Positions 8,406 to 16,129 of a DNA stretch of 21,371 nucleotides are shown here, piece by piece (position 1 is the first letter of the stretch; each line of letters starts with the position of its first letter). The DNA is from CAYMFD01 sp964389475. GTDB lineage: Bacteria > Bacteroidota > Bacteroidia > Chitinophagales > Saprospiraceae. Under the pieces are notes generated by a model. That model saw only the letters and a program-made list of their open reading frames with translations. It ran no database searches and was not told the DNA's origin. Location: contig CAYMFD010000060.1 of the NCBI GenBank assembly GCA_964389475.1, positions 1 to 21,371 of the forward strand. The letters run 5' to 3'. The translations under genes and the position numbers were made by a program.

Positions 8406-9404
8406 ATGCTCAAACTGGGACTTATAGGGTGGAGCCGAGAAGCAGAACGCCTACACGACATCATCCTACGATCCACCAAAGGCGTAGAGCTAGTCGGCGT
8501 CAGCAGCTCACAGGATGCAGTCATCCAGCGGTTTAGACGCAACAGTAGTGTCAAAATTGCTGAGACAGACTACCGCCGTCTACTGGGTTTCCATGAGCTA
8601 GACGCGGTATATATAGCTGCCGGTACCGATACAGATATGACGATGGCCATTGAAGCCCTAGAGGCAGGCCTACACGTGCTACTCGCTCACCCGCTCGCTA
8701 CCAATGTGAGCGACGCCTATACTATCAAAGGCAAGGTCGACCACTACACGACACAGTACGGTACGGTCGCCCTCAAGTCTCGAGCAGATGCTAACTTTAA
8801 GAAGGTCAAGCAGATGATCAGCAAGGGCATATGCGGCGATATACGATCGATACATATCCACGTGCAGATACCCTACCAGTCACCACTACCACAGCAGTCT
8901 CTACCCATCAAGGCAGGCCTCTATATGGATGAGCTGACGGAGGAGATCGACCTCATACACTGGCTGGGTGACAGCGTATTCGCCGATGTACATGCTCGTG
9001 GGCGGGTGATGCAGTACGACCACCTAGCCAAGCAAAAAGATATAGATACGGCCATGATCAGCGGCCGCCTCAAGTCTGGCGTACTCGTACAGACATCTGC
9101 CGTCGTATCAGCCGTACAGAGCCCGAGGACAGACCTGCACATCGTGGGTAGTACAGCTGCCATCAGGTGTACAGAGGCTTCTTGGTCACCCACGATTACC
9201 ATCATCGATGAGCAGGGCAGCCAGTCTGTACGTACGACCGACACTACCGACCCACTACAGAGTGTATTGCTAGACTTTGCAGATGCTGTGGCGTACAAGC
9301 GCAGTCCGCAAGATACCTTGCTCCCTAGTATCTACGCCACTCAGGTTGCTGTAGCTATGTCCAAGAGTGATATCCTCAAGGAGGAGACTAGTATTGATAT
9401 TTAG
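8406..9404 (+). CDS. Gfo/Idh/MocA-like oxidoreductase fold protein with altered active site
   Basis: The 332 residues fit the Gfo/Idh/MocA family. The N-terminal Rossmann domain has LGLIGWS (4-10), the second-strand segment VELVGVSSS, and AVYIAAGTDTD. The central alpha/beta dimer domain follows. Two hallmark catalytic positions are changed. The usual EKP reads AHP (94-96), so the lysine is a histidine. The DxxxHxxD signature reads DELTEEID (175-182), so the histidine is a glutamate. The protein may therefore bind a nucleotide or sugar without normal dehydrogenase activity, or use another mechanism. It starts 4 bp after lipA and is probably co-transcribed; no functional link to lipoate is evident. 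Confidence 0.8.
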   Translation: MLKLGLIGWSREAERLHDIILRSTKGVELVGVSSSQDAVIQRFRRNSSVKIAETDYRRLLGFHELDAVYIAAGTDTDMTMAIEALEAGLHVLLAHPLATNVSDAYTIKGKVDHYTTQYGTVALKSRADANFKKVKQMISKGICGDIRSIHIHVQIPYQSPLPQQSLPIKAGLYMDELTEEIDLIHWLGDSVFADVHARGRVMQYDHLAKQKDIDTAMISGRLKSGVLVQTSAVVSAVQSPRTDLHIVGSTAAIRCTEASWSPTITIIDEQGSQSVRTTDTTDPLQSVLLDFADAVAYKRSPQDTLLPSIYATQVAVAMSKSDILKEETSIDI

Positions 9405-9740
9405 GGGATTGATGCTCTTATTGGCAGAGATGCTCAATGCTACTCTAGCTGGCTTTAGAAAAGCCTTTTTCGCCATGCTGAGCATGCTGTCAAATTATGC
9501 TTCGTTTTTTGGTCTTGCAAAAAAAGAAGGACCAATGGCCAACGGACTGAAGCTGTGGTGCCAAGCTGCGTAGAATATGTGACATTCTTTCGTCTGCCTA
9601 CTCCTCAATTAGAGTAGTTTACATTTCATTTACCACACCAAATAATATTTTTTTCTTCCTAAAAATAGGGGTATTTGTTTTAAGTCTCATCTAAGACATA
9701 CAGTAATTATGTTTCTTAACCTTTCTTAAAACAAGAAGAT
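9405..9740. other. Intergenic region, upstream of the Crp/Fnr gene
   Basis: No gene is supported here: the short frames lack a family-like sequence and a plausible start. The last 130 bp are AT-rich and include TATGTTTC (9708-9715), a 7/8 match to the -7 element 26 bp before the Crp/Fnr start, but no -33 TTG at the right distance. No repeat or RNA gene is seen. Confidence 0.5.
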
Positions 9741-10424
9741 ATGAACACCTCTAGCAAACACATCATGCTCCAGCAGAAAGAGATCCTATCTACTCTCACC
9801 GATGATCAGCTCACTAACGTGGCTAACGCTTGTCACTATGAGGAAGTCAAGAAAGGTAGTAAGATCTATAAGCAGGGGCAGCGCATCCAGTATGTCTACC
9901 TCCTCGAGAAAGGCAGTATCAAGCTAGCTACAACGGCGAGTTGTGGTAAGACGCTGATCAAGGACATTATGTATGAGGACGACCTCTTTGGCGAAAACGT
10001 ATTCAGCGAGCAAAGCACCAGGCTTAACTATGCTGAGGCTGCAGGGCCGACCGGTTACTTTGCGATACCAGTAGACCTGTTTCGGCAGATCGTCATCACC
10101 AATACGCAGTTTGCCCAGGCGGTGATGGATCTCATTATACAACGTCTACATGCCCTAGAGGAGCGGATGCAGAGCTTCGTATTTAAGAAGGCCAAGACCC
10201 GGATATTTGACTTTATAAAATCTGTCGGTCAGCGCAAGGGTATACCCATCGGTCTCGACGAATGCCTCATCAACCACGGTATGTCACACCGCGACATCGC
10301 CTACCTCACCGATACGTCTCGACAGACCGTCGCCCGTGTCATGAGTGAGCTCAAGCGAGATAACCTCATTCACTTCTCTGCTCGCAAGCCGGGTAAGATT
10401 TTGATTAGAAATTTTGGGATGTAG
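9741..10424 (+). CDS. Crp/Fnr family transcriptional regulator
   Basis: This 227-residue regulator has an N-terminal cyclic-nucleotide-binding-like beta-roll (about 15-110, with YLLEKGSIKL and the FGENVF...YAEA loop). A long dimer helix follows (about 115-148), then a C-terminal HTH_Crp domain with DIAYLTDTSRQTVARVMSEL (185-204) as the recognition region. Its three cysteines (32, 68, 175) do not form the FNR cluster motif, so oxygen sensing through Fe-S is unlikely. The canonical cAMP phosphate-binding arginine-serine pair is also not clear, so the ligand is unknown. It stands alone with long spacers on both sides. Confidence 0.93.
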   Translation: MNTSSKHIMLQQKEILSTLTDDQLTNVANACHYEEVKKGSKIYKQGQRIQYVYLLEKGSIKLATTASCGKTLIKDIMYEDDLFGENVFSEQSTRLNYAEAAGPTGYFAIPVDLFRQIVITNTQFAQAVMDLIIQRLHALEERMQSFVFKKAKTRIFDFIKSVGQRKGIPIGLDECLINHGMSHRDIAYLTDTSRQTVARVMSELKRDNLIHFSARKPGKILIRNFGM

Positions 10425-10444
10425 GAGGTGGGTATTCGGTCCTT

Positions 10445-10500
10445 CCTTCCCCCGCTCCCTCCAAAAGGGGGATGAAACTTTGCAGGGCTCGGGCATACTA
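10445..10500. repeat. Partial copy of the DUF559-flanking repeat (copy 1)
   Basis: CCCTCCAAAAGGGGGAT, followed by CAGGGCTCGGGCAT, matches the first part of the downstream full copy at 11246-11390 (CCCTCCAAAAGGGGGAT...CAGGGCTCAGGC). The second half, with the GC-rich hairpin, is absent. The opening segment can fold as CCCCCT/AGGGGG in the complete version of the motif. Confidence 0.6.
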
Positions 10501-10564
10501 TGTGATCATTTTGCAATGGAGAGGATGAGTTCAGACTAGTTCCGTTCTAGAGATCCGTCGTTTG

Positions 10565-10710
10565 TGTCCCCCTCCAAAAGAGGTATGTAACTTGACAAGG
10601 ATCTGGCATATTGATTTGTAATTTGCAGTAAGCTTTGTGCCCAAGGACACCGTCGCCAGAGCCATGTAACTTATGGCTCCCCCTCTGCGAGGGGGCGGGG
10701 GGAGGATACT
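10565..10710. repeat. Direct repeat, left copy (about 147 bp), beside DUF559 remnant
   Basis: It shares with 11244-11390, in the same order, TGTCCCCCTCCAAAAG, AGGACACC, TCG, CAGAGCCATGTAACT and the GC-rich hairpin CTCCCCCTCTGCGAGGGGGC...GGGGGAGG. The two copies are 680 bp apart with a one-base indel near the start. The hairpin (10677-10704) can pair two ways: an outer stem CTCCCCC/GGGGGAG or an inner 7-bp stem CCCCCTC/GAGGGGG with a TGC loop. Confidence 0.85.
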
Positions 10711-11101
10711 ATTCCATTACAATTTCATCAATTACCCTTCGTAAATCTTGATAAACCTAATCGAGGTCATTGAGTACTTCCCATGAAGAATATCGAACAA
10801 CGGTAAAGCCTACCTCCCGCAATCGCTTATCTCTTAATTGATCCCTTAGGTGTTGTTCTTCGTCATCATGAGTTAACCCGTCCTCTTCAATTATTAATAG
10901 TAGTTCGGTACACATAAAGTCAGCAATGTAGTCGAGGACGGGTCGTTCTCTTTTAAAACTATAGGCTAAAAGCTGACGGTTGGAGAGTAGTTGCTTCCAC
11001 AAATTGATGGCTGATTTAGGCATTGCCTTTCTATTCTCACGAGCGAATGACTTGAGTGCAGGGTTTTAGTGGTAGTTGTTGGCCTTGTTGGCTTTTTTCA
11101 C
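10709..11101 (-). pseudogene. DUF559 (Vsr/restriction endonuclease-like fold) gene with two in-frame nonsense codons
   Basis: The intact piece (ATG 11023 to TAG 10757, 88 codons) has the DUF559 core: RQLLAYSFKRERPVLDYIAD, CTELLLIIEEDGLTHDD, LRDKRLREVGFTVVRY and WEVLNDLD. The same frame continues on both sides through single stops. Upstream, a GTG at 11101 gives KKANKANNYH, a TAA (11066-11068), then NPALKSFARENRKA, which is the normal DUF559 N-terminus. Downstream of the TAG lies VYQDLRRVIDEIVME before a second stop at 10709. Reading through gives about 130 codons, near the family's usual length. DUF559 proteins resemble very-short-patch-repair and type II endonuclease folds; their biological role is not settled. 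It lies between two direct repeats and appears to be decaying. The alternative is a short functional 88-residue form. Confidence 0.75.
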
Positions 11102-11243
11102 GGTGATTTCGGTAGTGAAGTCCTTACAATGTACTGATTAATAGCCTATCCCGAAAATAGATGTAGAACTCCCATAGTGTGGTAGTATGAATTGGTCCGT
11201 AAACGACTGCAAAGCATTTACTAGATGTAATTACCTCCCCCTC
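11102..11243. other. Spacer inside the DUF559 cassette
   Basis: This 142-bp stretch between the DUF559 remnant and the right direct repeat would hold any promoter of that gene. I see no open frame with a recognisable product and no clear -33/-7 pair. Confidence 0.4.
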
Positions 11244-11390
11244 TGTCCCCCTCCAAAAGGGGGATTTAGCGTGGCAGGGCTCAGGCTTTTTGACCTATAA
11301 TTTAGCTACCGCTACTATCCTCTAGGACACCTTCGTCAGAGCCATGTAACTCGCGCCTCCCCCTCTGCGAGGGGGCGGGGGGAGGTTACT
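11244..11390. repeat. Direct repeat, right copy (about 147 bp), beside DUF559 remnant
   Basis: The better preserved copy: the first hairpin CCCCCTCCAAAAGGGGG is intact, with a 6-bp stem, whereas the left copy has AAAAGAGG. The second GC-rich hairpin lies at 11357-11384, exactly 680 bp from its left counterpart. The copies end alike (GGAGGTTACT against GGAGGATACT). Confidence 0.85.
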
Positions 11391-11599
11391 CACATTGTAT
11401 CACTCCAAAACACTTCTATACCCTATATCAAGGCTAGTCAGAATTAAAGACCAGACATATCAACAATCACCAACTGGATTCGTAGATTAGAGGCAACTTA
11501 TTTTCAATATGAGTAAGAAGGACACCAAACAATCCAAAGGATCGGAATACAAGGTCAGATAAAGTTAAGTACACTTGAAATCATCAATTTTTTTTTAAA
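11391..11599. other. Intergenic region before the outer-membrane protein gene
   Basis: No gene or repeat is seen. It is AT-rich and ends in a run of nine Ts followed by AAAATG at the next start codon. TACACTTG about 30 bp before the start is a 7/8 match to the -7 consensus but lacks a convincing partner. Confidence 0.4.
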
Positions 11600-12412
11600 A
11601 TGATAAATCGTACGCCTAGCCTATTTAAGGGTAGACAACTCTTCCTCTACTTCCTCCAGATACTTGTACTGTCTACGATACTGTCCACCAGCAGCCATGC
11701 CCAAGAGCTGTCACTAAAGCTTGTCGGCTTTTTCAACACTTCAACAACTACGGCGCTTGTTGATCGCCAATCAGAGTTCTCTTCGTTTCAGTCTAGTATA
11801 GCTGTAGCGGGAGGGGAGTATGCACATCGAGTGTCTCCCAAATGGTCAATATTTACCGCTGTCAGTAGCAGCAGAACTTTTGTTGACGGTAATGCCGGTC
11901 CACTAAAGTGGCCTGCTGAGTTTGTGAGTGGAGAATATGTCGATGACGACACCTGGCCTAACAATCGATATGTCCGAGAAGAGGGAACCAGTGTTGTCTT
12001 AAGTCTCGGTGGTCGACGCTACTTTAATGTCGGCAAGAAAAGCCTTTTGCCATTCGTCAGTCTGCAGGGAGATATCTTCTTCAATCATAGTATGTGGCTG
12101 TATAGCGAGTATTTCAACCGCAGATTTGATAGAACCGATTTTCAACCTCAGTTTGCTCGTGTATCTGAAGAGATTGATAAGCAAAAAAATATCAGTGCTG
12201 CTCTAGTCGCCCTAGTCGGTATCGAACTACGACTCGGCACACTCATCAAACTGCGAGGAGGGTGGACTGTGCGAGCCGACCTACTTGATTATGCTCGCAA
12301 TGTGGACTATCTCAAGACATTTGCGCGAGGTATTACCCTACAAGCTGGTATAGACCTACCTACAGCAAAACGTGCTTTCTTTCCTAAGAAGGATAAGGTA
12401 GTTGAGGAGTGA
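11600..12412 (+). CDS. Predicted outer-membrane beta-barrel protein of unknown function
   Basis: The 270-residue protein has an N-terminal hydrophobic signal (LFLYFLQILVLSTILSTSSHAQ, probable cut after HAQ near residue 35). About ten amphipathic beta-strand-like segments follow, such as SIAVAGGEYAHRV, WSIFTAVSSSRTF, GTSVVLSLGGRRYF and ALVALVGIELRL, and it closes with ITLQAGIDLPTAKRAFF. This resembles the small porin-like or OmpW/PorT-type barrels of Bacteroidota, but no specific family is recognised. The signal peptide has an extended n-region, so an internal start is possible, though no good ATG is visible. It stands alone between the DUF559 cassette and convergent queG. Confidence 0.65.
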   Translation: MINRTPSLFKGRQLFLYFLQILVLSTILSTSSHAQELSLKLVGFFNTSTTTALVDRQSEFSSFQSSIAVAGGEYAHRVSPKWSIFTAVSSSRTFVDGNAGPLKWPAEFVSGEYVDDDTWPNNRYVREEGTSVVLSLGGRRYFNVGKKSLLPFVSLQGDIFFNHSMWLYSEYFNRRFDRTDFQPQFARVSEEIDKQKNISAALVALVGIELRLGTLIKLRGGWTVRADLLDYARNVDYLKTFARGITLQAGIDLPTAKRAFFPKKDKVVEE

Positions 12413-12759
12413 TGTAGATTCACATTCTAGCTTTGCTGTTGGTTATGTCAGGATATAGAGATGGGATCACTCAACGTAATGCGATCTCTTCACTACTCTC
12501 AATCACCTTAAGAGTTGTTTCTTAATCAGGGTTGCCAGCAGCTGAGGCGAAACCTCGCTGTTCGGTTTAATCCAATGCTACTACACCTCTATCAAAATGT
12601 ATTAATTGAGGTCCCAGGTTTCGCTTCAGGAGTCTCGCTGCACCGCAAGTGCTAAGCAGACCTGAGGACCGAAAGGGGCCGGGTTCTACCCCGACGGCGT
12701 CAGTGCTGCTTAAGATATCGGATAACTCCGAGTTATCCGATGTCTCACTCACCTCTAAC
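12413..12759. other. Convergent intergenic region with inverted repeats and a strong palindrome
   Basis: No gene is supported. The region is GC-rich relative to usual spacers and contains inverted segments: GGCGAAACCT near 12547 and AGGTTTCGC near 12617, and a small CGGG/CCCG hairpin near 12680-12692. It also has a strong 25-bp palindrome, listed separately. Confidence 0.5.
12717..12741. terminator. 25-bp near-perfect palindrome downstream of queG
   Basis: ATCGGATAACTC and GAGTTATCCGAT are perfect 12-bp inverted arms around a single C. The palindrome lies 18 bp after the queG stop in the direction of transcription, where a transcription terminator would be expected. It lacks a U-run (the minus strand continues ATCTTAAGC), so a role as a protein-binding operator or mRNA 3'-end stabiliser is also possible. 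Confidence 0.45.
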
Positions 12760-13686
12760 CTACTCCTCCAAAAAATCAATATTCCTTTTAAGCCCCGTAA
12801 ACTTCGTCCGCTTGACCGCACTACCCTCGAATAGTCGATCAAAGACCTCTTCGGTGACCTCCTGCCACTCTCGCTTACTCATCTGTAAGAGTGCCTCCTT
12901 GGGCTCAAAGTCTGGCTCGGTATGTCGCTCGCTAAATCGATTCCACGGGCATACTTGCTGGCAGATATCGCAGCCATACATGTAGCCCCCCATCTTACCG
13001 GCGAAGGCCTCAGGGATCGCCTCCTTGAGCTCGATCGTGAGGTAGCTGATACACTTGCTGCCGTCCATTACGTAGCCCTCGGGGCTGATCGCCTCGGTGG
13101 GGCAGGCGTCTATGCATCTCGTGCAGGTACCGCAGTGGTCCTTGATGGGAGTATCGTACGAGAGGTCTAGGTCTAGGAGTAACTCCGCTAGGAAGAAGTA
13201 GCTGCCCTTACGTGGATGGATGAGGAGGGTGTTTTTGCCGACCCAGCCCAGCCCGCTGCGCCTAGCCCAGTCTCGCTCTAGGATGGGAGCACTATCGACA
13301 AATCCACGGCCATTGACCTCGCCGACCTCCTCTCGAATGGCAGCGATGACTCGCTTGAGCTTCTTGCGGATGATCTTGTGGTAGTCGCGACCTAGGGCAT
13401 ACATCGATATCTTGGGAGCTGTCTCGTCCGCCTGCTTGACCTCCGTGTAGTAGTTATACATGAGACAGATGACGGACCTGGTCCCGGGCTCTAGCTTGGT
13501 AGGATCGACTCGCAGGTCAAAGTGGCCCTCCATGTACGACATCTGGCCGTGCTTGCCTTGGTTGAGCCAGTCCTCTAGTCGGCGAGCCTCAGGGTCCATA
13601 TGCTCGGCCTTGGCGATGGCGACACCAGTAAAGCCCTCGCGGGCTATGATGGCTCGCACCTTGCTAGTTCGCTCCTCCGTCGTCAT
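12760..13686 (-). CDS. queG: Epoxyqueuosine reductase
   Basis: QueG is the cobalamin- and Fe-S-dependent enzyme that reduces epoxyqueuosine to queuosine in tRNA, the last step of queuosine modification. The 308-residue product carries the two ferredoxin-type cluster motifs: CGTCTRCIDACP (Cys185, 188, 191, 195) and Cys212 with CDICQQVCPW (Cys239, 242, 246). It has the conserved VDSAPILERDWARRSGLGW segment with Asp131 at the proposed proton-donor position, and the YALGRDYHK substrate/cobalamin-side motif (96-104). The size fits the shorter QueG form without HEAT repeats. The ATG at 13686 follows the nadB stop with one base between, so they are co-transcribed. Confidence 0.97.
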   Translation of the reverse strand: MTTEERTSKVRAIIAREGFTGVAIAKAEHMDPEARRLEDWLNQGKHGQMSYMEGHFDLRVDPTKLEPGTRSVICLMYNYYTEVKQADETAPKISMYALGRDYHKIIRKKLKRVIAAIREEVGEVNGRGFVDSAPILERDWARRSGLGWVGKNTLLIHPRKGSYFFLAELLLDLDLSYDTPIKDHCGTCTRCIDACPTEAISPEGYVMDGSKCISYLTIELKEAIPEAFAGKMGGYMYGCDICQQVCPWNRFSERHTEPDFEPKEALLQMSKREWQEVTEEVFDRLFEGSAVKRTKFTGLKRNIDFLEE

Positions 13687-13687
13687 A

Positions 13688-15292
13688 CTAGAGTACGGTG
13701 TCTAACTTGTAGTCATACTGCCCAGGGTGGTCCGTATTGTAGTGTAGACCACGACTCTCCTTACGTATCTGAGCGGACTTGGACACGAGGTAGCCGATGG
13801 TGATGAGGTTACGTAGTTCGCAGAGTTGTGGCGATAGGGTGGTGGTGTTGTACAGCCGCTCGGTCTCCTGGTAGAGCAGCCATAGCCGCTCCATAGCCCG
13901 ATTGAGTCGTACGTCTGTCCGTACGATACCGACGTAGGCACTCATGATTTCCTTCAGCTCTTTAAGGCTCTGGGTCATCAATACCAGCTCTTGTGGCTCG
14001 GTCGTGCCCGTTGCATCCCAGTCGGGTATGCCGGTCTGTATCTCATATGTGTCGATGTGCTTAAGAGCATGCTCACTGATATTGTCACCATAGACGAGTC
14101 CTTCGAGTAGGCTATTGCTGGCTAGGCGGTTGGCCCCATGGAGGCCCGTGCAGGTTGCCTCACCAGCAGCGTATAGTCGCCGTATACTCGTCTGACCATG
14201 CCTATCGACTTGTATACCCCCGCAGAGGTAGTGGCAGGCAGGTACGACGGGTATCATATCCAGCATCGGATCAATGCCTATGCTCATGCACTTATCGTAG
14301 ATGGTAGGAAAGTGAGCGACGAATTGCTCCTTATCGATATGCCTGCAGTCGAGTAGTACGTAATCTTCGCCTCGCTCCTTCATCTCTTTGTCTATCGCCC
14401 TGGCTACTATATCTCTAGGGGCTAGGGACTCTCGGGCATCGTATTTTTGCATAAAAGGCTCGCCGTCCTTGGTCTTGAGGATGCCGCCAAACCCTCTCAC
14501 AGCCTCACTGATGAGGAAGGATGGATTTTCGCCAGCAGGATTGTACAGCGCCGTTGGGTGAAACTGTACGAACTCCATATTGGACACTCGGCCCTTGGCA
14601 CGGTAAAACATAGCTATACCGTCACCTGTAGCGATCACGGGATTGGTGGTGCTCTTGTAGATCTGCCCTGCGCCGCCGGTAGCTAGTACCGTCATGCGGG
14701 CCACGAGGGTCTCGACCTTACCCGTCTCGAGATCCATACAGTAGGCGCCATAGCACTCGATGTTGCCGCTCAGCTTATTGACGTAGCGGCCTAGGTGGTG
14801 CTGCGTGAGGAGATTGACGGCAAAGTAGTGTTCGTGAAAAGTGACATTACTATACTTGGCCACCTTTTCGTTAAGGGCTCGCTGTATCTCCCAGCCGGTT
14901 AGGTCCTTGTAGTGGAGGATACGATTTTCGGAGTGACCGCCCTCCATACTTAGGTCGTAGTCGCCTGATTGGTTTTTGTCAAATCGTGTGCCCCACTCTA
15001 TGATGTCTTGGACACGTTGAGGGCCCTCTTCGACGACCATTCGGACGATGTCCTCATTGCAGATACCATCTCCGGCGTCTAGCGTATCGGCTATGTGTTT
15101 TTCGGCGTTATCGACAGCATCATTCCATACGGCGGCGATACCTCCCTGTGCATAGCGGGTGTTGGTTTCTCCCTTGTGGGTTTTGGTCAGGACCATGATC
15201 TGGAGGTCAGGCCGGGCTTCTGCCATTTTTATAACAAAAGAAAGACCAGCGACGCCAGCCCCTATTACGAGTATATCAGTGTGTATGGCCAA
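13688..15292 (-). CDS. nadB: L-aspartate oxidase
   Basis: NadB oxidises L-aspartate to iminoaspartate using FAD, the first step of de novo NAD synthesis. The 534-residue product has the dinucleotide motif GAGVAGLS (11-18), the flavin-binding TRYAQGGIAAVW segment, the succinate-dehydrogenase-like active-site regions FVQFHPTALY and SLAPRDIVARAI, and the C-terminal FAD loop LYAAGEATCTGLHGANRLASNSLLEG. The HYLCGGI segment is also present. Neither nadA nor nadC is next to it here, so the pathway genes are scattered. It precedes queG by one base and lies 69 bp after the LytTR regulator gene on the same strand; no strong terminator was seen in that gap. Confidence 0.97.
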   Translation of the reverse strand: MAIHTDILVIGAGVAGLSFVIKMAEARPDLQIMVLTKTHKGETNTRYAQGGIAAVWNDAVDNAEKHIADTLDAGDGICNEDIVRMVVEEGPQRVQDIIEWGTRFDKNQSGDYDLSMEGGHSENRILHYKDLTGWEIQRALNEKVAKYSNVTFHEHYFAVNLLTQHHLGRYVNKLSGNIECYGAYCMDLETGKVETLVARMTVLATGGAGQIYKSTTNPVIATGDGIAMFYRAKGRVSNMEFVQFHPTALYNPAGENPSFLISEAVRGFGGILKTKDGEPFMQKYDARESLAPRDIVARAIDKEMKERGEDYVLLDCRHIDKEQFVAHFPTIYDKCMSIGIDPMLDMIPVVPACHYLCGGIQVDRHGQTSIRRLYAAGEATCTGLHGANRLASNSLLEGLVYGDNISEHALKHIDTYEIQTGIPDWDATGTTEPQELVLMTQSLKELKEIMSAYVGIVRTDVRLNRAMERLWLLYQETERLYNTTTLSPQLCELRNLITIGYLVSKSAQIRKESRGLHYNTDHPGQYDYKLDTVL

Positions 15293-15361
15293 TGGATATT
15301 GTTGCTTTGACGAGCGATAAAGATAGGCTGGATTGCCCTGAAAGCGATGACGTCATACGAG

Positions 15362-16129
15362 CTATTGATCTAACCATTGTTTAAATCCCTTGACTCTATC
15401 ACGGCTGACCGTCATATCGACAGTTGACTTGGGAGATAGTTTGAGGCGTAGACGACTGTTAAAGTAGGGTTCTATGCTAGTGATAGACAACAGGGAGATG
15501 ATCATTTTTCTATTGATCCTGTGAAAATCTGCAGGATCTAGCTGCTCCTGTAAAGCATCTAAGGTGGCGTCCACTAGGCTACTCTTGCCACCGGTCGTCA
15601 TGGCGTGTGTATACCCATCTTCGCTGTAGAGGTAGGCCACTTGACTAGTAGAAAGTACCTCGAGCTGCTTGCCTTTCTTGATCAGAAATCGCTTACGGTA
15701 GCGCTTATCCTTTTCTGGATCTAGCAAATGCTCAAAGAATGACTTGGAGACTGTAGCTGTAGCATCGTCATAGCTGACAAACTTCTCAAGACTTTTGTCC
15801 AGCTCCTCTTGGTCTATTGGCTTAAGCAGGTAGTCTACGCTGTTGACTTTAAATGCCTTTAAGGTATAGGTATCGTAAGCCGTTGTAAATATTACGGGCT
15901 TGGATATCTCTACGGCGTCCCATATCTCGAAGCTGAGCCCGTCACCCAACTGTACATCCATTAAGACTAGGTCGTACTCTACGTCTGTTGAAAAAATTTC
16001 GATAGCCGTAGCGACACTATCTGCCGTGTCGACGACCTCGATAGATGGGTGAGACTGAGCAAGCATCTTCTCTAGTCTACGAGCAGCAGGTGGCTCATCT
16101 TCTACGATTATGGCCTTGTAAGTTCTCAT
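15362..16129 (-). CDS. LytTR-family response regulator
   Basis: This 255-residue regulator has a receiver domain (1-120) with acidic pocket Glu10-Asp11, phospho-acceptor Asp58 (LVLMDVQLGDG) and Lys103 (YLLKPID). A C-terminal LytTR DNA-binding domain (about 145-252) contains FLIKKGKQLE, YLYSEDGYTHAM, FHRINRKMIISL and VSRDRVKGFKQWL. LytTR regulators typically bind pairs of short imperfect direct repeats ahead of target genes. Its ATG overlaps the kinase stop by four bases (ATGA, 16126-16129), so the two are made together as a pair. Confidence 0.95.
   Translation of the reverse strand: MRTYKAIIVEDEPPAARRLEKMLAQSHPSIEVVDTADSVATAIEIFSTDVEYDLVLMDVQLGDGLSFEIWDAVEISKPVIFTTAYDTYTLKAFKVNSVDYLLKPIDQEELDKSLEKFVSYDDATATVSKSFFEHLLDPEKDKRYRKRFLIKKGKQLEVLSTSQVAYLYSEDGYTHAMTTGGKSSLVDATLDALQEQLDPADFHRINRKMIISLLSITSIEPYFNSRLRLKLSPKSTVDMTVSRDRVKGFKQWLDQ

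Noticed and set aside
12567..12842. Open frame across the convergent spacer beside queG
   Set aside because: It has no recognisable sequence and overlaps the queG end and the palindrome, and its codon pattern looks random.
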